Below the pieces are notes generated by a model. That model saw only the letters and a program-made list of their open reading frames with translations, was not told where the DNA came from and ran no database searches. A stretch of DNA of 23,852 nt from an uncultured Pirellulaceae bacterium (GTDB taxonomy: Bacteria > Planctomycetota > Planctomycetia > Pirellulales > Pirellulaceae), in contig CAKQWG010000034.1 in assembly GCA_934278005.1 (NCBI GenBank), positions 1-23,852 on the forward strand. Reading direction: 5' to 3'. Position 1 is the stretch's first letter. Each line of letters starts with the position of its first letter. Positions 16,201 to 21,583 of the stretch are shown in pieces. Both the position numbers and the translations under genes were made by a program.

Positions 16201-16691
16201 TTTTGTACATTAACGGTGGCGTAGTTGTACAAATAGTTTTGGTCGACGTTGGGATCGGTGCTAAAGACGTTCACGTAGAGCAGCATGCTAGTCATGTTCT
16301 GCTGTACGATAATTCCCTCACGCTCCACGATAGGGGGTAAGTTGTTTTTCACGGCCTGCACGCGGTTGTTAACATTCATGACCGCTACGTTGGGATCGGT
16401 ACCAGGTTCGAAAATGACCTGAATCGTCCCTTCACCCGCGCTGGTCGCATCCCCCAACATGTAGCGCATGCCCTGAACACCATTGATGGCTTGCTCCAAG
16501 ATAACCATCGTCGAGTCGATCAGAATGTTGGCGCTAGCGCCCGGATAGGATACGGACACCCGCACACTTGGTGGCGCCACCGAGGGGAACTGCGAGATGG
16601 GGAGCATGACGATCGCCAGCCCACCCATGAACAGGATCAACAGTGAGACGACGATCGCGAAGGCAGGACGATGAAGAATTTTCGCAAACAT
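13230..16691 (-). CDS. RND multidrug efflux pump, HAE1/AcrB type, with insertion
   Basis: This is the inner-membrane proton-driven pump of the operon. It has the HAE1 features: TM1 (FAIVVSLLILFMGGLAIVML, 11-30), the proton relay pair D409-D410 in AIGVVVDDAIVVVEAV, and the partner lysine K1031 in GLLGKNAILIIEF. The arginine-bearing LRPILMTSFAFIAG segment (1062-1075) and two large periplasmic porter regions are also present. At 1153 residues it is about 100 longer than AcrB (1049). The extra part lies between TM6 (ending near TPVLCAMILKP, 491-501) and the usual pre-TM7 segment (VFDRGVEKLTIGYAAILG, 608-625). It holds two extra hydrophobic stretches (about 528-550 and 568-588). Substrates cannot be inferred, but the family exports drugs, dyes and detergents. 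It does not look like a CusA/CzcA metal pump. Gaps to the adaptor and channel genes are 258 and 196 bp. Confidence 0.95.
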   Translation of the reverse strand: MFAKILHRPAFAIVVSLLILFMGGLAIVMLPISQFPSVAPPSVRVSVSYPGASANILIDSTMVILEQAINGVQGMRYMLGDATSAGEGTIQVIFEPGTDPNVAVMNVNNRVQAVKNNLPPIVEREGIIVQQNMTSMLLYVNVFSTDPNVDQNYLYNYATVNVQNELKRIQGVGSASILGNRAYAMRVELDVDRMRAYEVDAEDVMEALKDQSMIGSPGRLGQATGTTSQTLEYVLTWVGRYTTPEQYEQIIVRANPEGEILRLADIAKVTLGSSFYDLYSDIDGLPSAAIVLKQTPGSNAAEVIRLVKEKVEQIKKESFPPGMDYAVTYDVSSFLDASIEKVLHTLFEAFILVSLVVYLFLGDIRSTLIPILAVPVSLIGTFFFMLMFGMSINLITLFALVLAIGVVVDDAIVVVEAVHEKMQTKHLSPYRATQEVMHEISGAIIAITLVMTAVFIPVTFMTGPVGVFYRQFALTMAMSIVLSGLVALTLTPVLCAMILKPHSNGQKQTGLVGLINRGLNRMAGTAAPILRAVLCLLLGAAAGVGVYYLLQVELVHEVISEQIPLTEKTLWVIAGVVAVLAALTFRGVFSGSEGSRKVRGPIGMFLHVFDRGVEKLTIGYAAILGGIITRRILTLVIVGVFGYGILVVNKVLPTGFIPLEDQGMIYGIVQTPPGSTLEYTNSKCHELAAICKELDEIVSVSSIAGYEVLTEGRGSNAGTCIINLKPWAVRETTSKEIIEELEERGQQIANVKLEFFEPPAVPGFGAAGGFSVNLLDKTNNGGYELLGEQTDKFMAALGRRKELKGLFTFFASNYPQYELVIDNDVAMQKGVSIRDAMDNLSIVIGSTWEQGFVRFGQFYKVYVQAKPEFRRYPEDLESLFVKNDKDEMVPYSAFMTIVKKQGLNEISRYNLYPTAPIQGAPAAGYSSGQAIAAIKEVAAETLPHGFDIDWQGLAYDEAKAGNTAVYIFVVVVIFVYLVLVAQYESFLLPLAVILSLPVGLLGSFVFLKAMGLANDVYCQIGLVMLVGLLGKNAILIIEFAVQRRQDGLSIKEAGIAGGRLRLRPILMTSFAFIAGLIPLVRATGAGAIGNRTIGTTAVGGMLLGTLVGVLLIPGLYYIFAKLADGKKLLRNETAQPLSERLEQGAPAPFEPTL

Positions 16692-16808
16692 GATGTAGTT
16701 GAGGCTTTGTAGCGGCAGTCGTTAGGTGCAAATAATTGGGGCTAGCTAATTCGATTCGCGTCCGCCACGCGGGTGCGTGGGCCGATCGGTCGGCATCGGC
16801 AGCATTTG

Positions 16809-16853
16809 TGCCAGGTGTTTCGGCCGGTGTGCACTACTGAAACAGACCTGGCA
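16809..16853 (-). other. Stem-loop between adaptor and pump genes
   Basis: tgccaggtgtttc (16809-16821) pairs with gaaacagacctggca (16839-16853) to give a 13-bp stem with a 2-nt bulge and a 17-nt loop. It has no T-tract. Together with the next hairpin it occupies a 258-bp gap that is long for an operon, and could set the ratio of adaptor to pump mRNA. Confidence 0.5.
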
Positions 16854-16888
16854 ACGCAGTTCGCCCAGAGCGACGGCGCTCCACGCCG

Positions 16889-16920
16889 GGCAGTGAGCGA
16901 GACGGCTCATCTTCACTGCC
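16889..16920 (-). other. Second stem-loop between adaptor and pump genes
   Basis: An exact 8-bp inverted repeat, ggcagtga (16889-16896) with tcactgcc (16913-16920), has a 16-nt loop. It lies about 30 nt past the adaptor stop and has no T-tract, so it is more likely a 3'-end stabiliser or processing site than a full terminator. Confidence 0.45.
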
Positions 16921-16949
16921 TGTGCTCCACAGATATGAGGCCGACAAGC

Positions 16950-18200
16950 CTACTGTGCGGGGTACTTTAGATGACTCAGCACCAACTCAGGCGCTTTGTA
17001 TTCGTATTGCACCTGGTCGCCGTCACGAACCTCTCGGATCCCCTCCAGGATGATTTTTTCGCCCGCGGCAAGTCCGCTTTCGAGCAGGTAGATGTCATCT
17101 TGTTCGCTTTTGATAGCGATATCACGCTGATGCACAACTTGGTTCTCATCGACGACAAAGGCATACCTCTTATCCAGGACTTCGAAGGTCGCTCGCTGCG
17201 GAATCACCAGCGCATCATGGACTACGCGGCTGAGCAGGATTGTGCCGGTCTGACCATGCCGCAGCAAATGGTCGGGATTTTCGAAATCGGCTCGAAAGGA
17301 AATGTTGCCGGTCTCGTTGTTGAAGACTGCTTCGATGGCTCCAATCTGGCCGGCTTGTGGGAAGATGGCCCCGTTGGCCAGTTTGAGGTTCACTTTCAAA
17401 TCAGCCTTCGCTGGATCGGCTTCGTATTCCAAGTACTTAGCTTCAGGCACATTGAAGTAGACCCACATGACGCTGTTGTCTGAGAGCGTCGTCAGTATGG
17501 CACCCTCTTCGACCAAGCTGCCGAGCTGCTGATGCTGACGATCGACGATGCCATCAAACGGAGCTTTAATATTAGCGAAATTCAATTCGGCTTGAGCCAA
17601 TTTTACATTGGCCTGGGCCTTAGCTAACTTGGCCTGGGCCAAGGCTACTTCGGGCTGCGCGACAATTTTCTGCTGGTATAACTTGTTGGTGTTCTGGAGC
17701 TCAATCTGTGCTAGTTGCGCTTCGGCGATATCCGACTCCAGCTTGGCCTCATAAAGAATGGGGAGGATTTTGAACAGCAGATCCCCCTGCTTGACCCGCT
17801 GCCCCTCGCGAACGGGTATCGCTTCTAGATAGCCTCCCTCCAAGGCACAGACTTCAATGTGCCGTTGCGAGTGGATCTGGCACACGTAGCGTTCGGTAGT
17901 CACAACATCCTTGGTGACGGGACTTGTGACAATAATTTTGTGTGCTCCGCCGTGGCCTCCCCCAGCATGACTTCCCTCAGCATGCGCGTGCTCCGCGTGC
18001 GGAGCAGCCGCGTGACCGTCGTCATCAAGCCGGACCGCAGAGTGACCGCTGGTGTGCAGCGCCGTTTGCTGGAGACTCTCGCCGAGTTCCTGCGAATCGA
18101 GATGTTTGGTGGTAAAAGCGTGCGTCCCAAACTCGCCGCAGGCGGCGAGTGAAAGCGTGAGCAGCGCAAGGCCGATAGCTGGGAGGCGATGGGTGGGCAT
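16950..18200 (-). CDS. RND efflux periplasmic adaptor (membrane fusion) lipoprotein with His-rich segment
   Basis: This 416-aa HlyD/AcrA-type adaptor links the pump and outer-membrane channel. The lipoprotein signal is MPTHRLPAIGLALLTLSLAA then C21. A His-rich stretch follows (about residues 49-87, nine His among Gly/Ala/Glu/Asp, including HAEHAHAEGSH and GGGHGGAHK). Next come the lipoyl half-motif (GGYLEAIPVREGQRVKQGDL), a long helical hairpin with Ala/Gln-rich heptads (AQAKLAKAQANVKLAQAELN), the second lipoyl half (IKAPFDGIVDRQHQQLGSLV), and beta-barrel and membrane-proximal domains (HGQTGTILLSRVVHDALVIP). The frame is open to 18281, but ATG 18200 is preferred: it puts the signal peptide at the N-terminus and leaves the palindromes at 18277-18347 in the upstream region. 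First gene of the operon. His-rich stretches often bind metal; whether this one does is unknown. Confidence 0.92.
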   Translation of the reverse strand: MPTHRLPAIGLALLTLSLAACGEFGTHAFTTKHLDSQELGESLQQTALHTSGHSAVRLDDDGHAAAPHAEHAHAEGSHAGGGHGGAHKIIVTSPVTKDVVTTERYVCQIHSQRHIEVCALEGGYLEAIPVREGQRVKQGDLLFKILPILYEAKLESDIAEAQLAQIELQNTNKLYQQKIVAQPEVALAQAKLAKAQANVKLAQAELNFANIKAPFDGIVDRQHQQLGSLVEEGAILTTLSDNSVMWVYFNVPEAKYLEYEADPAKADLKVNLKLANGAIFPQAGQIGAIEAVFNNETGNISFRADFENPDHLLRHGQTGTILLSRVVHDALVIPQRATFEVLDKRYAFVVDENQVVHQRDIAIKSEQDDIYLLESGLAAGEKIILEGIREVRDGDQVQYEYKAPELVLSHLKYPAQ

Positions 18201-18276
18201 AGTATTCGTGATTGCCTTTGTGAGCCGCGAATGCCTCTCGGCACGCGACCTAGAGCGATTGGGTGGATATGTTGTC

Positions 18277-18347
18277 TGCAAAGACTTGCATTAAGTGCAC
18301 AGTCTCCTCATCTGCAAAGCAACGTGGGGTGTCTGCAAAAACTTGCA
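18277..18347 (-). promoter_or_regulatory. Twin TGCAA-N4-TTGCA palindromes upstream of the efflux operon
   Basis: Two exact copies of TGCAA-N4-TTGCA lie at 18277-18290 (N4 = agac) and 18334-18347 (N4 = aaac), embedded in the longer direct repeat tgtctgcaaa-r-acttgca. Between them is a half-site (tctgcaaagc, 18311-18320) and a further tgca pair (18296-18299). Size and symmetry suit a dimeric TetR/MarR-type regulator, the usual kind controlling RND pumps. The start of the operon is 77 nt away. No regulator gene is visible in the window. Confidence 0.6.
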
Positions 18348-19135
18348 GGCTGCTCGACGGTTCAGAGGGCCGCTTCTGCCCGCCAGCCGAGAGACGTTTC
18401 AAGGAAAAACCAACGGCAAGTGAGCGGAGCACGGTCTCTGCGACGCCGGTGACCGGTCGAGATTTCTGCTGATAGGTCCATTTTGCAAATCATGCGCCGC
18501 AGATAGTCTCGCCTCTGGCCAGACTGGCCACACGCCTCATATATTCAGCATGCGGTTTGCACTACGCGATTGAGGACATAAAATAGCTAAACCGGTAGCC
18601 TACACCATCGCGTGCTGCCAATGGCCGGTACAGGCACATTGGACCAAGTCACGATCAACTCCGCAGTTCAGCTTCTTGGCGGTGCCGACCGCACCTGACA
18701 AATTAAGAAATCCCAAAAGAATTCTACCGAATAGTTAGTTGCTTCTTGTACGGAGGCGTTAGGCATGGCCAACGTGTTCGACTTTAACCATGGCCGGCGA
18801 GCTGGGTCGTCAAGCGACTGAGAAGTCTCAGGCCGCCACACCGTCTCAGCCCCACCACGGTCCACTACTGTGATAATGGCTGTTTTAGGGGGTGTGGTGA
18901 GGGGCGCGGGCCGCAAAGTCGGCGCGTTCCACCCAGTCGCAGGCAAACATCGCAAGATTTTTTCAAAGTTTGTGAAGCGGGCCACAGCCAATCCGCTAAA
19001 ATGCAGCTTGTCTTATCTTGCGCCAAGCGTCGAAGCCAACGGGCCTTTTCTCATTTCGACCCTACTTCGATAACCTCGAAGTTTGAACGGCTTGTGCGCA
19101 TCGTTCGTGCTATCGGTAGTTTTTCAAAGGAGTAA
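18348..19135. other. Long region without a convincing gene
   Basis: About 790 bp between the divergent efflux operon and the hemerythrin-like gene. Short frames here (for example minus 18668-18991 and plus 18870-19073) lack family motifs, good starts and coding-type composition. I see a perfect 6-bp inverted repeat, ctgaga-ag-tctcag (18818-18831), and another at 19064-19082, but no rRNA, tRNA or known riboswitch. It may hold promoters and untranslated leaders, or a decayed gene or small RNA. Confidence 0.5.
19064..19082. promoter_or_regulatory. Palindrome upstream of the hemerythrin-like gene
   Basis: acttcga (19064-19070) and tcgaagt (19076-19082) form a perfect 7-bp inverted repeat with a 5-nt spacer. 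It ends 56 nt before ATG 19139. It could be an operator or a small leader hairpin; nothing in the window says which. Confidence 0.35.
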
Positions 19136-19138
19136 ATG

Positions 19139-19621
19139 ATGATCAGTATGGCTGGCAATACGAACACGACGCTTGTCAACGCGGCCTTTCTACAGGAGGT
19201 CAAGGATTCAAATTTGCGCCTGTGGGCCGTGCTACACGAGCTGCACGATATAAATGCCCTGCGCAGGGAGTCTGGCGACCCACGCAGCCTGGCGCATGAA
19301 TTGGTAGCCTTGATGAGCGAGCTCCGCGAATCGATAGCATTGGAGTTTTCCCTGGAAGAGACGTATGGGTTCATCGAAGGCGCTGCGCGTATCGGCGGTT
19401 TGGGGATGCCAGATGCGAGTTTAGTAAAGCTGCAACACCGCGAACTGTATTTGCAGATCACCGAATTGTGCGAGCAGGTCGAAGAAGCTCAGTATCGTGG
19501 CACCATTGCCCGCGACCTTCATGCATACCTGGATAGTTTCACTCGTTTTGACGAAGCCTTTTATACCCACGAAGAGTTTGAATCGGAATTAATGCGCAGC
19601 GCTCTGGGTTTTAAGTGGTAA
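19139..19621 (+). CDS. Hemerythrin-like four-helix protein (160 aa)
   Basis: The protein is wholly helical, with His/Glu placed as in hemerythrin HHE domains: LHELHDI (His 33 and 36), then LRESIALEFSLEETYGFIEG (about 62-81). HREL (His 100, Glu 102) and FYTHEEFESELM (His 144, Glu 148) follow. In related proteins the second segment usually reads as a His-Phe-x-x-Glu-Glu ligand set; here the His is replaced by Glu 69. If it folds as a hemerythrin it would bind a diiron centre and sense O2, NO or redox state, but the altered ligand makes this uncertain. Two ATGs stand in a row at 19136 and 19139. The Shine-Dalgarno AGGAG (19128-19132) is 6 nt from the second, so that one is used. A receiver protein follows on the same strand. 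Confidence 0.6.
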   Translation: MISMAGNTNTTLVNAAFLQEVKDSNLRLWAVLHELHDINALRRESGDPRSLAHELVALMSELRESIALEFSLEETYGFIEGAARIGGLGMPDASLVKLQHRELYLQITELCEQVEEAQYRGTIARDLHAYLDSFTRFDEAFYTHEEFESELMRSALGFKW

Positions 19622-19762
19622 ATGTGAAGTGGCCGCGGCCACGGGCGGCTATTGGATTGCCCATGCGCGCCTTTCGACACAAATTTGCGGAGTACACATA
19701 CGCAATCTAGCGACAAGCGGCGACTTCGTTTCAACGCTCTTCAAAATAAATGGATAGAACCG

Positions 19763-20221
19763 ATGGTGTGGGTGAATCCAGCAGGTACGGGACAAGCACT
19801 CGAGATCATGTTGATCGAGGATAGCTTAGTTGATGCACGCTTGACTATCGAGGCCTTGCGGCGATGTGGCATTCATCATCGCTTGAGCCTCTTCCGCGAT
19901 GGGAGTGAAGCGATGGAGTTCCTCTACCAGCGGAGCGTCTTTGCCCGCGCACCGCGGCCCGACGTGGTGCTGCTGGACCTGTTCTTACCAGACACCGACG
20001 GCGTTTCTGTACTGCGGCAGTTGCGTACGGATAAGAGTTTAACGAACATCCCGGTGGTAGTTTTAACCAGCAGCGACGATGGCGGCGATCAGCATCAGTG
20101 CGAAGAACTGGGAGTCAGCAGCTACATTCGCAAGCCCTTTAACGAAGACAAATTCCTGAGCGTCATTCGGCGACTCAAGGGCCTCTCATTAGCCATCGAA
20201 GCGGCCAGCCAGTCCGCTTGA
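19763..20221 (+). CDS. Single-domain response regulator (CheY/Rcp1-like receiver)
   Basis: The 152-aa protein is one receiver domain with all key residues: acidic pair E19-D20 (LEIMLIEDS), phospho-acceptor D72 (VVLLDLFLPDTDG), switch T102 (VVVLTSSDD) and K124 (YIRKPF). No output domain follows. The long insert around FLYQRSVFARAPRPD is typical of Rcp1-type regulators that pair with phytochrome or other hybrid kinases. The kinase partner is not in the window. The frame is open from TTG 19652, but the 37 residues encoded before ATG 19763 have no family features, so the later start is preferred; it has no clear Shine-Dalgarno. It lies 141 bp after the hemerythrin-like gene. A shared transcript, joining a possible gas or redox sensor with a receiver, is plausible but unproven. 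Confidence 0.88.
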   Translation: MVWVNPAGTGQALEIMLIEDSLVDARLTIEALRRCGIHHRLSLFRDGSEAMEFLYQRSVFARAPRPDVVLLDLFLPDTDGVSVLRQLRTDKSLTNIPVVVLTSSDDGGDQHQCEELGVSSYIRKPFNEDKFLSVIRRLKGLSLAIEAASQSA

Positions 20222-20230
20222 GTTTTGTTC

Positions 20231-20256
20231 GGGCTGAGTCGAATCTGCTCAGGCCC
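20231..20256. terminator. Possible weak bidirectional terminator
   Basis: gggctgag (20231-20238) pairs with ctcaggccc (20248-20256), an 8-bp stem with one bulged base, in the 59-bp gap between the convergent receiver and LarA-like genes. Neither side has a good T-tract. Confidence 0.35.
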
Positions 20257-20280
20257 CAGACGCTCTTTCAGAGTCGCCAG

Positions 20281-21555
20281 TTAGGCAAAGCGTGGCACCA
20301 AATCGCCGTGCTGATCAAACTGCAGCTCGCTCGGCTCGCTCAGTATTTCCGCGTTAGCTAGGCCGCGCGCACGCTCGTAAAATACCTCGCTGCATTCAAC
20401 CTCTGCCAGACTGAGCGTGTCGCGAATCCAAAGAGCCGTCACGCGCTGCGGAGCGACATAACCGGCCAACTGACAACCGGTCGATAGCGCTTGTCGGTCC
20501 GTGGCGAAATCGATAGGAAGCATGCCAGCGGTAACGTGTCCGGCGGTGATGCAATTGGTGAATGTAACATGGCGATCCATGGCCTGAACGACTCGACGAT
20601 GGCACAATTCCGCCAAGCCTATACCGCTGGCATTGCCGTGTGTTTGAGGTGTCAAGCCACGCACGTAGATGTGATGGATGTCCGGGCTATCGCCATCGAT
20701 GGCGGCGTGGTCATTGCGTTTGCGACCTATCACATTGGTATCCATGCCCGCTCCGGAAATGTTTTTTCCGATGTAGTCAACAATTAACAGGTCGGCTTGG
20801 TCAAACGGCAGTCTAGGCATCCAGGCTTTCACACGCCGCAGCAGCTCTGGTTCGCGAGCTTCGATCTCATCGGCCGCAACTCCCACGACCTCGGCCGTCT
20901 CTTCATACGCGTTTTCCAAAATAGCCAAGCCACCCAAGATATGGCACCGGCCGACGACTTCGCGGGCCACCGAGCGGACGATTTGATCGAACGAATACTT
21001 AGCAATTACTTGATGATACACCTCGGCACCTTGGCGCTTGCCCAGCCCGATGAGCATCATCTTCATCAAGCCACTTTCGATTTCGCCGGAGAATTTGGTG
21101 TGAGGTTTGACGCGATTGACGACCAACACATGGTCGGCAGCCAGCGCCTCGCGATCGAAGTAAACCGGAAAGCCCTCGTCGGCGGTAGTCACCTGCACAA
21201 CTTCCATGGAGCTGCGGACAGGGCATCCCATCGTCGTTTCGGTGACGCCTAGGCGAGCCAGCACGTCGGCCTGACCTTCTGCGGTGGCGCCGCCGTGACT
21301 ACCCATCGCCGGCACCAAGTAGGGCATGGCCCCACGCTGTCTGAGGAAATCGACACAGGCTCTGGTAACCTGTGCTACGTCGGCGATTCCGCGGCTGCCG
21401 ACCGTGATGGCTACGGTTTGATCGCGCACATCGCGATGAACAAACTGGGCCAGTGCAGACATGGTCGCGCTTGGTAGGTCGCCGAGTCGCGGCCGAGGGA
21501 AGGATTGTCGCAGACGGAAAAAACGAGGTAGCGGTTCAGTCAAGTGAGACCTCAT
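20281..21555 (-). CDS. LarA-like (DUF2088) protein, nickel-pincer racemase family
   Basis: The 424-aa protein has the LarA N-terminal (DUF2088) pattern: VAITVGSRGIADVAQVTRAC (48-67), LVPAMGSHGGATAEGQADVL (80-99) with His 87, and the block VVNRVKPHTKFSGEIESGL (145-163) followed by KMMLIGLGK. In lactate racemase, Lys and His residues in matching regions hold or work with the nickel pincer cofactor. A 2-hydroxyacid racemase or epimerase role is therefore the best guess, with substrate unknown. No LarB/LarC/LarE cofactor-synthesis genes are seen in the window. The C-terminal half (MDTNVIGRKRNDHAAIDGD, TFTNCITAGHVTAGMLPIDF) is conserved-looking. It starts 28 nt after the TPR gene and is probably co-transcribed with it. 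No Shine-Dalgarno is visible. Confidence 0.8.
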   Translation of the reverse strand: MRSHLTEPLPRFFRLRQSFPRPRLGDLPSATMSALAQFVHRDVRDQTVAITVGSRGIADVAQVTRACVDFLRQRGAMPYLVPAMGSHGGATAEGQADVLARLGVTETTMGCPVRSSMEVVQVTTADEGFPVYFDREALAADHVLVVNRVKPHTKFSGEIESGLMKMMLIGLGKRQGAEVYHQVIAKYSFDQIVRSVAREVVGRCHILGGLAILENAYEETAEVVGVAADEIEAREPELLRRVKAWMPRLPFDQADLLIVDYIGKNISGAGMDTNVIGRKRNDHAAIDGDSPDIHHIYVRGLTPQTHGNASGIGLAELCHRRVVQAMDRHVTFTNCITAGHVTAGMLPIDFATDRQALSTGCQLAGYVAPQRVTALWIRDTLSLAEVECSEVFYERARGLANAEILSEPSELQFDQHGDLVPRFA

Positions 21556-21583
21556 TGAACATTCGGTGGAGCGGGGCGGGCGG

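Noticed and set aside
18250..18432. 60-aa minus-strand frame over the efflux promoter region
   Set aside because: Its repeated QVFAD residues come from the direct repeats that carry the TGCAA palindromes.
18755..18775. Integron attC-like core (gttaggc)
   Set aside because: A single 7-mer fits the core consensus, but no matching inverse core or integrase is present.
18668..18991. 107-aa minus-strand frame in the long intergenic region
   Set aside because: It has no recognisable motif, ribosome binding site or coding-type composition; kept as non-coding.
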